Shown piece after piece: positions 33,720 through 42,298 of a stretch of DNA of 64,000 bases. How positions within the stretch are numbered: the stretch's first letter is position 1; each line of letters starts with the position of its first letter. The position numbers and the translations under genes are program-made. Origin of the DNA: Thermoleophilales bacterium (GTDB lineage: Bacteria; Actinomycetota; Thermoleophilia; Solirubrobacterales; 70-9); the NCBI GenBank assembly GCA_020636895.1, contig JACJWZ010000001.1:1041001-1105000 (forward strand), written 5' to 3'. The notes below the pieces were generated by a model. That model ran no database searches. It was not told the DNA's origin and saw only the letters and a list, made by a program, of their open reading frames with translations.

Positions 33720-34493
33720 CTACGCCGCAGTCCGGACCGGGATGCCCGCCTCGGCCATCGAGCGCTTCGCCTCGGCGATCGTGCTGTCTCCGTAGTGCAG
33801 GATCGAGGCGACGAGGACGGCGTCGGCACCGCCCTCGAGGATGCCCTCGGCGAGGTGGGAAAGCTCGCCGACGCCGCCTGAGGCGATCACGGGGATCGGG
33901 ACGCGATCGGACACGGCCCGGGTCAGCTCGAGGTCGTAGCCGTCCTTGGTGCCGTCGCGATCCATGCTCGTGAGCAGGATCTCCCCCGCGCCCCGCGCGG
34001 CGGCCTCCGCCGCCCACTCGACGGCGTCCGCCCCCTCGACGAGCTTGCGCCCACCCTGGACGTAGACGTCCCAGCCCGCCCCCTCGCCCTCGCGGGCCCG
34101 GGCGTCGATCGCGACGACGACGCACTGGGCGCCGAAGACCTCGGCGAGCTCGCCGATCAGCTCCGGCCGCGCCAGCGCCGCCGAGTTGATCGCGACCTTG
34201 TCGGCGCCCGCGTCGAGGACGGCCTGCGCGTCGGCGACGGAGCGGATCCCGCCGCCGATGGTGAACGGGACGAAGACGTCGGCGGCGGTGCGGCGCGCGA
34301 GGTCGACGATCGTCTCGCGACCCTCGTGAGAGGCGGTGATGTCGAGGAAAACGATCTCGTCCGCGCCCTCGCGGTCGTAGTGGACGGCGAGCTCGACGGG
34401 GTCGCCGGCGTCGCGGATGTCGACGAAGTTCGTTCCCTTGACGACGCGGCCCCGATCGACGTCGAGGCACGGGATCAGGCGCTTGAGGACCAT
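33720..34493 (-). CDS. hisF: imidazole glycerol phosphate synthase subunit HisF
   Basis: 257 residues, a TIM barrel. The catalytic Asp are in IPCLDVDRGRVVKGTNF and later LTSMDRDGTKDGYD; phosphate sites FTIGGGIRS and VIASGGVGEL are intact. With HisH it makes IGP and AICAR from PRFAR. It is the last gene of the his run here; the start is 1 nt from the stop of the small 93-residue gene. Confidence 0.96.
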   Translation of the reverse strand: MVLKRLIPCLDVDRGRVVKGTNFVDIRDAGDPVELAVHYDREGADEIVFLDITASHEGRETIVDLARRTAADVFVPFTIGGGIRSVADAQAVLDAGADKVAINSAALARPELIGELAEVFGAQCVVVAIDARAREGEGAGWDVYVQGGRKLVEGADAVEWAAEAAARGAGEILLTSMDRDGTKDGYDLELTRAVSDRVPIPVIASGGVGELSHLAEGILEGGADAVLVASILHYGDSTIAEAKRSMAEAGIPVRTAA

Positions 34494-34494
34494 G

Positions 34495-34776
34495 TCAGCG
34501 CCTGCGGAGCGGTACCGCCCGCAGCGAGGCGCTCTTCGCGAACGCCCCCGGCTCGAGCTTGCGGACGAGCTCGTAGATGCGCGAGCGCTCCGCCTGGGTG
34601 AGGTTGCCCGGGCGACCCTTCGATTTCACGATCAGGTCGCGCAGCTCGATCCCCTCGCCCGGTCCGAGGCGATCGAGATGGCGCTTGACGAGCAGCGCAA
34701 GTTCGGCGACGGCCAGCGCTCGCGCCCACGGGCTGAGCTTCTTGGTCGTGCGCGTCGTGTAGCCGATCAGGCCCAT
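34495..34776 (-). CDS. 93-residue protein of unknown function between hisA and hisF
   Basis: A basic, helix-rich small protein with no recognised family. The N-terminal half is helical (KLSPWARALAVAELALLVKRHLDRL split at the Leu-rich part); the second half has a turn-rich stretch, GNLTQAERSRIYELVRKLEPG, that could be a short nucleic-acid or protein-binding helical pair. It overlaps the hisA stop by 10 nt and ends 1 nt before hisF, so it is translationally coupled to both. The codon use is that of the neighbours. Its place suggests a link with histidine synthesis, but no function can be assigned. Confidence 0.7.
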   Translation of the reverse strand: MGLIGYTTRTTKKLSPWARALAVAELALLVKRHLDRLGPGEGIELRDLIVKSKGRPGNLTQAERSRIYELVRKLEPGAFAKSASLRAVPLRRR

Positions 34777-35540
34777 CTGCCCTCCCCGGCAAGCGCGGCG
34801 ACGCCGTCGGCGACGCTGAAGCGTTGCTCGTAGAGCGCCCTGCCGACGATCACGCCCTCGAGGCTGGGCGCCCGCAGCTCCCGCAGCGCGACGAGGTCGT
34901 CGAGCGTGCCCACGCCTCCGGAGTAGATCAACCTCGCGCCCGCCTCTTCGCAGGCGGCGAGCACCGGATCGAGGCCGCCGAGGCCCGGCCCCTCCAGGGT
35001 GCCGTCGACCTCGACCGGCGTGTAGACGAAGCGGCCGACGCCGAGAGCCCCCAGCCGCGCGATCGCGTCGGGCACCGAGGTGGATGTCGGCTCCTCCCAG
35101 CCCTCGACGGCGACGTTGGCGCCACGGGCGTCGACGGAGGCGACGATCCGCTCTCCGTACGCGTCCGCGAGCTCACCGAGCAGATCGGGGTTGCGCTGGG
35201 CGCTCGTCCCGAGGACCGCGCGCGCGGCCCCGGCCTCGAACGCGGCGTCGACGGCGCCCCGGTCGCGCAGGCCGCCTCCGAGCTGGACCGGCACGTCCAC
35301 GGCGGCGGCCAGCCTCGCGACGATCTCGAGGTTCCGGGGGCTGCCCGCGCGGGCACCGTCGAGATCGACGACGTGCACGATCGCGGCGCCCCCACCCACC
35401 CAGCGCAGCGCCGCATCCACGGGATCGGCGTCGTACTGCGTCTCGCGGTCGTAGTCACCCTGCAGCAGCCTCACCGCGCTGCCGCCGCGGATGTCGATCG
35501 CCGGCAGCAGCTCCGGCCCCGTCGCGGTCGCCGAACCCAT
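34767..35540 (-). CDS. hisA: phosphoribosylformimino-AICAR isomerase
   Basis: 257 residues, a TIM barrel paralogous to HisF. Signature: ELLPAIDIRGGSAVRLLQGDY with the catalytic Asp, VQLGGGLRDRGAVDAA, and LIYSGGVGTLDDLVAL. It isomerises ProFAR to PRFAR in histidine synthesis. In Actinobacteria this enzyme is often the bifunctional PriA, which also serves tryptophan synthesis; sequence alone does not decide that here. ATG 35540 lies 1 nt after the hisH stop. Confidence 0.93.
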   Translation of the reverse strand: MGSATATGPELLPAIDIRGGSAVRLLQGDYDRETQYDADPVDAALRWVGGGAAIVHVVDLDGARAGSPRNLEIVARLAAAVDVPVQLGGGLRDRGAVDAAFEAGAARAVLGTSAQRNPDLLGELADAYGERIVASVDARGANVAVEGWEEPTSTSVPDAIARLGALGVGRFVYTPVEVDGTLEGPGLGGLDPVLAACEEAGARLIYSGGVGTLDDLVALRELRAPSLEGVIVGRALYEQRFSVADGVAALAGEGRWA

Positions 35541-35541
35541 C

Positions 35542-36192
35542 TCAGGCGACCTCCGCCGGGGTTGCGATCGAGACGAACGAGGCCAGCATCTCAAGCCCCG
35601 CGGTGCTCGACTTCTCGGGGTGGAACTGCGTCCCGAAGACACGCCCGTCACCGACGATCGCGGCGAACTCCTCGCCATGCTCGCTGGTCGCGATCAGGTT
35701 CCGCTCCGCCGGCCGGGCGACGAACGAGTGCACGAAGTAGAAGGGCTCCCCCGCCGGGTCGAGGGTCGAGGTCAGCGCCGACTCGCGTCCCGGCAGGACC
35801 GGCGACCAGCCGATGTGAGGAAGCTTCAGTCCCTTGGCGCGGAGGGCGTCGACCCGCCCCTCGAGCAGACCGAGGCCCTCGGCCCCGCCGTGTTCCTCCG
35901 ACGACTCGAAGAGGAGTTGCATGCCGAGGCAGATCCCGAGCAGCGGGGCCCCGGCGGAGACGCGCTCGCGGATCGGTGTGGCCAGGCCCCGGGCCTCGAT
36001 CTGGCGCATCGCCTCGGGGAAGGCGCCGACGCCCGGGAGGACGATGGCGTCAGCCGCCGCTACGACCTCGCCGTCACCGCTGACCACGACGTCGGCGCCG
36101 ACGTGCTCGAGCGCCTTCGAGGCGGAGCGCAGGTTGCCCATGCCGTAGTCGACGACGGTGATCCGGGGCCGGGGCGCGCTCACCGGCGCCAT
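35542..36192 (-). CDS. hisH: imidazole glycerol phosphate synthase glutaminase subunit HisH
   Basis: 216 residues of the class I glutamine amidotransferase fold. The nucleophile Cys is in LLGICLGMQLLFESSEEHGG; the His-x-Glu pair is in FGTQFHPEKSS near the end. It supplies ammonia to HisF. The ATG at 36192 gives the typical start with VVDYGMGNLRS. The long frame upstream is a shadow of the glycosidase gene. Confidence 0.95.
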   Translation of the reverse strand: MAPVSAPRPRITVVDYGMGNLRSASKALEHVGADVVVSGDGEVVAAADAIVLPGVGAFPEAMRQIEARGLATPIRERVSAGAPLLGICLGMQLLFESSEEHGGAEGLGLLEGRVDALRAKGLKLPHIGWSPVLPGRESALTSTLDPAGEPFYFVHSFVARPAERNLIATSEHGEEFAAIVGDGRVFGTQFHPEKSSTAGLEMLASFVSIATPAEVA

Positions 36193-36215
36193 GTTAGGCG
36201 AGGGTGCGGGGGCGC

Positions 36216-37301
36216 TCAGCTCGAGGACTTGATGACCTGACGCACGGCCTTCAGCGCCGGCTTGGCGTTGCCCTTGAGATCGACGAGGCCCGCCCTCGGG
36301 CACCACAGGCACGAGGTCGGCATCGTGAAGTCGTTCCACAGGTAGACGTACGCGCCGAGGATGTTCCACTTCTTGCGGTTCTGGACGAGCATCTTCAGGC
36401 CCTTGCGCAGCCGCGTCGCCTGGCCCTTCTTGCCGACGACCTCCTCGCTCTTGCTGGGGCCGCTGGAGGCCCAGCCGAGCTCCCCGACGAGGACGTCGAC
36501 GTTGCCGTCTCCCGCCTTCTTCGCGACCGACCGCGCCTGGGCGATCTGCTTGCGGACCGTGCTGACGCCGGAGCCGTAGGGGTGCACGTTGATGGCGTCG
36601 AACGACTTGGCGATGTTCTTCGTCTTGTAGAACTTCTTCAGGAAGGCGACCGCGGTCATCGAGCGATGATCGCCCGACGGATACCCGTACATCCCGCCGA
36701 GCACGATGTCGGCCTTCGGGTCCTTCTCCCGGATCGCCTGACTCGAGGCCTTGACGAGCTTCGCGTAGTCGGCGGGGTCGGGGCGCGGCTTCCAGAAGGC
36801 GCGGGCGTTCTGCTCGTTCCAGATCAGCCACTTGTGGATCGGGGACTTGGGGATGTCGGGAAGCGCGTCCCAGAAGTCGCCGTCGGGTCCGTAGCGGTGG
36901 ACCGCCGCCTGCAGGAAGTCCTTCCACTCCTGCATGTTCTGCGAGGAGTTGGTCGGCGGGTAGAAGCCGTCGGCGTTCTTGCGCACGAAGCGCGGCGTCC
37001 CGTAGACGATCACCGACGGCTCCATGCCGGCCTTGGCGATCTGGATCATGCGGGCGTCGGCGTAGCTCCAGTTGTAGGGGCCCTCGCGGGTGGTCTGGAT
37101 CGCCCCCCAGCTCAGCTCGAAGCGGGAGACCCCGAAGCCGGTGTCCGCCATCCGGTCGTAGTCGTCGTTGGACGGATCGACGGCCATGACGCCGAAGAAG
37201 TCCTTGTCGACCTTGGCCTTGTGCTTGGGCTTGGCGGTCGCCGTGCCGGCCAGGAGGATCCCGGCGAGCAGGCAGATCGCGATGAGAAGAGTGCGCTTCA
37301 T
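36216..37301 (-). CDS. secreted glycoside hydrolase-like protein (clan A TIM barrel)
   Basis: 361 residues with a signal peptide (MKRTLLIAICLLAGILLAG, cut near TATAKP). The mature protein looks like a (beta/alpha)8 glycosidase of the GH39/GH5 kind: Glu163 in LIWNEQNARAFW fits the acid/base (Asn-Glu pair) and Glu274 in VLVGELGWASSG fits the nucleophile. A polysaccharide substrate at the cell surface is likely but unknown. It sits between hisB and hisH, with its own TAGACT box 7 nt before ATG 37301, so it can be transcribed separately from the histidine genes. Confidence 0.78.
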   Translation of the reverse strand: MKRTLLIAICLLAGILLAGTATAKPKHKAKVDKDFFGVMAVDPSNDDYDRMADTGFGVSRFELSWGAIQTTREGPYNWSYADARMIQIAKAGMEPSVIVYGTPRFVRKNADGFYPPTNSSQNMQEWKDFLQAAVHRYGPDGDFWDALPDIPKSPIHKWLIWNEQNARAFWKPRPDPADYAKLVKASSQAIREKDPKADIVLGGMYGYPSGDHRSMTAVAFLKKFYKTKNIAKSFDAINVHPYGSGVSTVRKQIAQARSVAKKAGDGNVDVLVGELGWASSGPSKSEEVVGKKGQATRLRKGLKMLVQNRKKWNILGAYVYLWNDFTMPTSCLWCPRAGLVDLKGNAKPALKAVRQVIKSSS

Positions 37302-37308
37302 CGGTAGG

Positions 37309-37314
37309 AGTCTA
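37309..37314 (-). promoter_or_regulatory. -10 element (TAGACT) of the glycosidase gene inside the his cluster
   Basis: TAGACT on the minus strand, 7 nt before ATG 37301, in the 53-nt gap after hisB. It implies a leaderless transcript for the glycosidase and possibly for hisH onward. Confidence 0.5.
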
Positions 37315-37354
37315 AGCACGCCCCAGGCGCGGAAGTTGCGGCCCTGGAGGCCGA

Positions 37355-37945
37355 TCAGGTGGTCAGCGTGCCCTTGGTCGAAGGCACCCCGGTTTCCTCC
37401 GGATCGATGGAAACCGCATGGCGAAGCGCCCTCGCGAACGCCTTGAAGCACGCCTCGATCATGTGGTGTGCGTTTGCTCCGTAGGGGTTGGAGAGGTGCA
37501 GCGTGAGCTTCGCGTTGGTCGCGACGGCGCGGAAGAACTCCTCCGTCAACTCGGCCTCGTAGCCGCCGATCGTGACCGGGGGCAGATCCGAGCTGAACCG
37601 ACAGTACGGACGGCCGGAGACGTCGATCGAGCACCGCGCCAGGGCCTCGTCCATCGGGATCTCGACATGGGCGTAGCGGCGGATCCCAGCGCGGTCGCCC
37701 AGCGCGGCATCGATGGCCTGCCCGAGGGCGATACCGACATCCTCGACCGTGTGGTGGGAGCCGGTCTCGAGGTCACCGTCGGCCTTGACGAGCAGGCCGA
37801 GCCGGCCGTGGCGCGCGAGCAGGTCGAGCATGTGGTCGAGGAAGCCGACGCCGGTGCGCGCCGACGCCTCGCCGCCGTCGAGGTCGAGCACGAGGGCGAT
37901 CCGGGTCTCTCCCGTCTCGCGGTCGATCTGCGCTGTGCGTGGCAT
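37355..37945 (-). CDS. hisB: imidazoleglycerol-phosphate dehydratase
   Basis: 196 residues, the monofunctional form without a phosphatase domain. The two manganese-binding His motifs are seen: SHHTVEDVGIALGQAI and GANAHHMIEACFKAFARAL. Converts IGP to imidazole-acetol phosphate. ATG 37945 follows the hisD stop by 7 nt. Confidence 0.95.
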   Translation of the reverse strand: MPRTAQIDRETGETRIALVLDLDGGEASARTGVGFLDHMLDLLARHGRLGLLVKADGDLETGSHHTVEDVGIALGQAIDAALGDRAGIRRYAHVEIPMDEALARCSIDVSGRPYCRFSSDLPPVTIGGYEAELTEEFFRAVATNAKLTLHLSNPYGANAHHMIEACFKAFARALRHAVSIDPEETGVPSTKGTLTT

Positions 37946-37952
37946 GGGTCCC

Positions 37953-39263
37953 TCAGGATGCCGACTCGCCCGGACCCGATGCGTCCTCGCCGACGCGCCT
38001 GAGCGCGGATTCCCCGTGCACCGGGAAGCCCTCCGCCCGCGCGATCTCGTCGACGGCGGCCGCGAGCGGCCCGGCCGCCACCCGATCGACGCTGACCCGC
38101 GAGATCCGCCGCCGGAACGTCCCGGGACCGACGGGGCCCGTGAATCGGCCCGCGCCTCCCGTCGGGAGGATGTGGTTCGAGCCGGCGGCGTAGTCGCCGA
38201 ACGCGACCGCCGCGCCCGGCCCGGTGAACACGCACCCGGACGTCGTCAGCTCTGCCGCGATCTCCTCGGCCCCGTCGCAGACCACCTCGACGTGCTCGGG
38301 GGCGTAGGCCTGCGCGAGGGCTGCCGCCGCGGCCATCCCACCGGAATCGACGGTGACGAGGTCGACTCGCGCGTCATGGGCGGAGGGTCGCCCCGGAGCG
38401 AGCCGGTCGAGGGCGTCGCCGATGGCTTCGAGGGCGTCGCCGCTCGGGGAGACGACGAGCAGCGGCGAGTCCGGCCCGTGCTCGGCCTGCGCGAGCAGGT
38501 CAAGGGCGAGCGGCAGCGGATCCGCCGATCCGTCGCAGACGACCATCAGCTCCGAGGGGCCCGCGTAGCCGTCGATACCGACGACCCGTGAGCACTGCAG
38601 CTTGGCCTCCTGCACCCAGGGGCTGCCGGGACCGGCGATCACGTCAACGGGCGATACCGACTCGGTTCCGTAGGCGAGCGCGGCGATCGCCTGGGCGCCC
38701 CCCATGGCGTAGGCCTCGGTTGCCCCGGCGATGCGCGCCGCTGCGAGTACGACGTCGTGGGGAAGGCCCCCGGGGCCGGACGGAGAGGCGACGGCGACGC
38801 GCTCGACCCCGGCGACGACCGCCGGGACGGCGCCCATGAGGACGCTCGACGGGTACGGGGCGCGTCCACCGGGCGCGTAGACGGCGGCGGCGGCGACGGG
38901 CACCTCGGCGATTTCGATCCGGGCCGCGTCGGGCTCGCTCGTCCACGACGAGGCCGCCTGGGCGGTGGCGACGGTCTCGATGTTCGCCGCGGCCCGCTTC
39001 AGGGCCTCCCGCAGCCCGGGCCTGAGCGAGTCGAGCGCCCGGTCGAGCTCCTCGTCGGGAACCCGAAGCGCCGCCGCGCGGGCTCCGTCGAAGCGCTCGC
39101 CGAGCTCGATCACCGTCGCGTCGCCCCCGACGCGGACGGATTCGATCGTGGTGGCGACCGCCTCGGCGATCCCGGCCGGCAGCTCGCACTCGGCCGCTGC
39201 CCTGAGCTCGGCGGCGAGCCCACGCGGATCGCTGCCGTCCCAGCTTCGCCGCTCGACCCTCAC
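37953..39263 (-). CDS. hisD: histidinol dehydrogenase
   Basis: 436 residues. Core blocks of the family: VYAPGGRAPYPSSVLM, DVIAGPGSPWVQEAKLQ, GYAGPSELMVVCDGSA and the zinc-site region LAQAEHGPDSP; PTGGAGRFTGPVG lies near the end. Oxidises histidinol to histidine in two NAD-dependent steps. The start is GTG 39263, overlapping the hisG stop by 4 nt. The open frame upstream of it is a shadow of hisG/hisZ. Confidence 0.95.
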   Translation of the reverse strand: MRVERRSWDGSDPRGLAAELRAAAECELPAGIAEAVATTIESVRVGGDATVIELGERFDGARAAALRVPDEELDRALDSLRPGLREALKRAAANIETVATAQAASSWTSEPDAARIEIAEVPVAAAAVYAPGGRAPYPSSVLMGAVPAVVAGVERVAVASPSGPGGLPHDVVLAAARIAGATEAYAMGGAQAIAALAYGTESVSPVDVIAGPGSPWVQEAKLQCSRVVGIDGYAGPSELMVVCDGSADPLPLALDLLAQAEHGPDSPLLVVSPSGDALEAIGDALDRLAPGRPSAHDARVDLVTVDSGGMAAAAALAQAYAPEHVEVVCDGAEEIAAELTTSGCVFTGPGAAVAFGDYAAGSNHILPTGGAGRFTGPVGPGTFRRRISRVSVDRVAAGPLAAAVDEIARAEGFPVHGESALRRVGEDASGPGESAS

Positions 39264-39934
39264 GGCGAGTCCGCGGCGGCGGTGCGAAGTCGCTCGACCA
39301 TCGCGTCGATCTCGTCCACGCGGAGCTTGTGCGCGACGCGATTGGCGATCAGGCGCGCCGTGCAGACCGAGATCTCCTCGACCACCTCGAGATCGTTCTC
39401 GGCCAGGGTCCGGCCGGTGTCGACGAGGTCGACGATCCCGTCGGCGAGGTCGACGAGCGGCGCGAGCTCCACGGAGCCCTTCACCTCGATCAGGTCGGCC
39501 TGCCTGCCGGTGCGCTCGAAATGCTCCTCGGCCGTCCGCGGGTACTTGGTCGCGATCCGCATACGGCCGAGTCGGCGCTCGGCCTCCGCGAGGCGATCCG
39601 ATCCCGCCTCGGCCGCGAGGACCATGCGGCAGCGCCCGAACCCGAGGTCGGCGAGCTCGTAGACGGCCCGGTCCGACTGCTCGGCGAGCACGTCCTTGCC
39701 GGTGATCCCGAGCCCGGCGGCGCCGGCCTCCACGTACGTGGGGACGTCCGAGGGGCGGACGGTGACGATGGTGAGCTCGCCGAGGTCGAAGATCAGTGCG
39801 CGGGAGCCGCTGCGGGGCTCCGAGGTGTCGAAACCGGCCCGGTCGAGCATGTCGAGACAGGGGTCGAACAGCGCGCCACGGGGCATCGCCAGGCGCAGGC
39901 CCTCGCCGGAGATCCCCTGCGAGGCCGGGTTCAC
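39260..39934 (-). CDS. hisG: ATP phosphoribosyltransferase catalytic subunit, short form
   Basis: 224 residues, the short HisG lacking the C-terminal regulatory ACT-like domain. Key stretches are RLAMPRGALFDPC, GAAGLGITGKDVL and the PRPP loop ELAPLVDLADGIVDLVDTGRTL (as separate motifs). It needs HisZ for activity and feedback by histidine; hisZ is directly upstream, with a 4-nt overlap, which agrees. First step of histidine synthesis. Confidence 0.95.
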   Translation of the reverse strand: MNPASQGISGEGLRLAMPRGALFDPCLDMLDRAGFDTSEPRSGSRALIFDLGELTIVTVRPSDVPTYVEAGAAGLGITGKDVLAEQSDRAVYELADLGFGRCRMVLAAEAGSDRLAEAERRLGRMRIATKYPRTAEEHFERTGRQADLIEVKGSVELAPLVDLADGIVDLVDTGRTLAENDLEVVEEISVCTARLIANRVAHKLRVDEIDAMVERLRTAAADSP

Positions 39935-40917
39935 GAGGCGCGCTCCTGCTCCGCCGCCTGAGCGATGTGGAGCCGATCCAGGTAGAGCGAGAAGCCGGCG
40001 GCCGGGAGCGGGCGGCCGAACGCCCCGAGCAGCCCGTCGTATCTGCCGCCACCGCCGAGCACGTCGCCGTAGGCGGGGTCGTAGACCTCGAGGATCGCGC
40101 CCGTGTAGTAGCCGAGGTCGCGGAGGAGCCCGAAGTCGAGCTGAACGCGATCGGCGATCCCAAGCTCCTCGAGCCCCGTGTACGTCTCCTCCAGGCGGCT
40201 CGCGGCCCGTTCGACGGCGGCTCCGCCGAGCTCCTTGGCCCGCGCCAGGACCTCGCTGCCACCGCGCAGGTTCGAGAGGGTGACGATCGTGCGGCGCGCC
40301 TCCTCGTCGATCCCGGCGAGGTCCCCAGCCTCGGCCTCGATCGCCACGAAGTCGTGTGCGGCAAGGCAGGAGAGGATGCGCTCCTTGGCGGCACCCTCGA
40401 CGCGCAGCTCGTCAAGGAGCTGACCGAAGAGATCGGCGTCGCCGAGCCCGACTACTGCCCGCTGCAGCCCGATCGCGTCGAGCGCGGCGACGAGCAGCCG
40501 GATCACCTCGATCGTCCCCGCCGGCGCCTCCGCGCCGATCAGCTCGATCCCCACCTGATGGAGCTCGCGCATCTCCGCGCCCTGCAGCCGCAGCGGCCGG
40601 TAGACGCGCCCGGAGTACCGGAGGCGCAGCGGTCCCTCGTGGTCGGCGAAGCGGTTGGCGACCAGCCGGGCGATCGGCTCGGTCATGTCGCTGCGCAACG
40701 CGAGCGCCGCACCGGTCTCGTCGTAGAAGCGGTAGCGGGAGGCCCCGGCCCGCCCGGCGCCCGGCGGTGGATTCTCCTCGTACTCGATGACGGGGGTCTG
40801 CACCTCCCCGTAGCCCTCGCGCTCGAACATCTCCGCGAGAGCGGCCTCGATCGCGCGCAGCTCACGCATCTCGTCCGGCAGCACGTCACGGGTTCCGGCT
40901 GGGATCGACTTCGCCAT
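39931..40917 (-). CDS. hisZ: ATP phosphoribosyltransferase regulatory subunit
   Basis: 328 residues of the class II synthetase (HisRS-like) fold without an anticodon domain. Visible motifs: motif 2-like ALRSDMTEPIARLVANRF and YRPLRLQGAEMRELHQVGIELIG, and the late LGGGGRYDGLLGAFGR. HisZ binds histidine and completes the hetero-octamer with short HisG. ATG 40917 gives MAKSIPAGTRDVLPDE, the usual start. It begins 51 nt after the murA stop. Confidence 0.93.
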   Translation of the reverse strand: MAKSIPAGTRDVLPDEMRELRAIEAALAEMFEREGYGEVQTPVIEYEENPPPGAGRAGASRYRFYDETGAALALRSDMTEPIARLVANRFADHEGPLRLRYSGRVYRPLRLQGAEMRELHQVGIELIGAEAPAGTIEVIRLLVAALDAIGLQRAVVGLGDADLFGQLLDELRVEGAAKERILSCLAAHDFVAIEAEAGDLAGIDEEARRTIVTLSNLRGGSEVLARAKELGGAAVERAASRLEETYTGLEELGIADRVQLDFGLLRDLGYYTGAILEVYDPAYGDVLGGGGRYDGLLGAFGRPLPAAGFSLYLDRLHIAQAAEQERAS

Positions 40918-40968
40918 CAGCGAGGCCCTCGGTCGCACGGCGTTCGCATCGGTTTCAGCACCGGGAGC

Positions 40969-42273
40969 TCAGACGGGCGCGGGAACCGGCTCGACGGCGA
41001 CGCGCTCGATCCTCGCGCCGAGATCCTGCAGGCGCTCGTCGATGCGCTCGTAGCCGCGGTCGATCTGAACGATGTTGTAGATCTCGGACGTGCCGCGGGC
41101 CGCGAGCGCCGCGATGAGCATCGCCATGCCGGCGCGGATGTCGGGGCTCTCGAGACGCTCCCCATGAAGCCGGCTCGGACCGCTGACGATCGCCCTGTGG
41201 GGATCGCAAAGCGTGATCCGAGCGCCCATGGAGACGAGCTTGTCGGTGAAGAACAGGCGGTTCTCGAACATCTTCTCGAAGATCAGGATCGTCCCGTCGG
41301 CCTGGGTCGCCAACGCGAGCGCGATCGAGGTGAGATCGGCGGGGAAGGCGGGCCACGGCCCGTCGTCGATCTTCGCGATGGCGTCACCGACGTCGTCCTG
41401 GATGGCCAGTCGCTGGTCAGGCGTCACGAGCAGGTCGCGACCCTCGATCGAGCTGCTCAGCCCGAGCCGGCCGAACTGCCGGCGGATCATGACCAGGTCG
41501 CTGGGCTCGACGTCGCGGATCCGGAGCTCGCCGCCCGTGGCGGCCGCAAGCGCCATGAAGCTGCCGATCTCGATGTGGTCGGGGCCGATCGAGTGCTCGG
41601 CGCCGGAGAGCTTCTCCTGGCCATGGACGATCATCACGTTCGAGCCGATCCCGTCCACCCGCGCGCCCATCTTGCAGAGCAGCCGCGCGAGATCCTGCAC
41701 GTGCGGCTCGCAGGCGGCGTTTCCGATCACAGTCCTGCCGGGTGCGAGCGCCGCCGCGAGCAGCGCGTTCTCGGTTCCCATCACCGAAGGCTCGTCCATG
41801 AAGATCTCGCAGGCGCGCAGACCGTTGGGGGCGCTGAGCACGATCGAGCGGTCCGCCTCGACGGTGGCGCCGAGATCGCGGAAGGCGTCGAGATGAGGAT
41901 CGAGGCGACGGCGGCCGATCGTGTCACCGCCGGGAGGCGGCATCGTCACCTGACCGAAGCGCGCCAGCAGCGGGCCGGCGAGCAGGAACGATGCGCGGAT
42001 CCTGGCGGCGAGCTTCTCGTCGACCTCCGTCGCGCCGATGTCGGCTGCCCGGAACCGGAGCGAGTTCTCGCCGAGCCGCTCGACCTCGACGCCGAGATCT
42101 GCCAGGAGGGCTATCTGCGCCTCGGTGTCGCGGATTCGCGGCACGTTGTGGAGGACGACGTCCTGATCGGTGAGCAGGCACGCGGCGAGGATCGGCAGGG
42201 CCGCGTTCTTGTTGCCTGCGGCGGTGATCTCCCCGCTCAGGGGGACGCCGCCCTGGATGACGAACTTTTCCAT
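40969..42273 (-). CDS. murA: UDP-GlcNAc 1-carboxyvinyltransferase with Asp at the fosfomycin site
   Basis: 434 residues, the EPT fold with two inside-out barrels. Start MEKFVIQGGVPLSGEI, then AGNKNAALPILAA (Lys22-Asn23). In the active-site loop the family reads GGCTIGARP...; here it is PPPGGDTIGRRRLDPH, with Asp117 in the place of the Cys that fosfomycin alkylates. The same Asp117 occurs in M. tuberculosis MurA, which is active and naturally fosfomycin-resistant. It makes the first committed step of peptidoglycan synthesis in the cytoplasm. A paralogous EPT is possible but the sequence is a close MurA match. It is divergent from the HD gene at 42299. Confidence 0.92.
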   Translation of the reverse strand: MEKFVIQGGVPLSGEITAAGNKNAALPILAACLLTDQDVVLHNVPRIRDTEAQIALLADLGVEVERLGENSLRFRAADIGATEVDEKLAARIRASFLLAGPLLARFGQVTMPPPGGDTIGRRRLDPHLDAFRDLGATVEADRSIVLSAPNGLRACEIFMDEPSVMGTENALLAAALAPGRTVIGNAACEPHVQDLARLLCKMGARVDGIGSNVMIVHGQEKLSGAEHSIGPDHIEIGSFMALAAATGGELRIRDVEPSDLVMIRRQFGRLGLSSSIEGRDLLVTPDQRLAIQDDVGDAIAKIDDGPWPAFPADLTSIALALATQADGTILIFEKMFENRLFFTDKLVSMGARITLCDPHRAIVSGPSRLHGERLESPDIRAGMAMLIAALAARGTSEIYNIVQIDRGYERIDERLQDLGARIERVAVEPVPAPV

Positions 42274-42285
42274 GGGAACGCGGGC

Positions 42286-42292
42286 TAGGGTA
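42286..42292. promoter_or_regulatory. overlapping divergent -10 elements for murA and the HD gene
   Basis: TAGGGT (42286-42291) is 7 nt before ATG 42299 on the plus strand. On the minus strand TACCCT (42292-42287) lies 13 nt before the murA ATG (42273). The two hexamers overlap by 5 bp, so polymerase can serve only one direction at a time. Confidence 0.5.
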
Positions 42293-42298
42293 GCGAGC

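Noticed and set aside
37953..40415. 820-residue extended HisD
   Set aside because: The HisD similarity begins at GTG 39263; the part before it is a shadow of hisG and hisZ, which have their own intact frames.
39796..42288. Plus-strand open frame of 830 codons antisense to murA, hisZ and hisG
   Set aside because: Composition is Arg/Gly/Asp/Glu/Leu-rich with no recognisable motif, and the minus strand holds intact conserved genes across it; open antisense frames are expected at this GC content.
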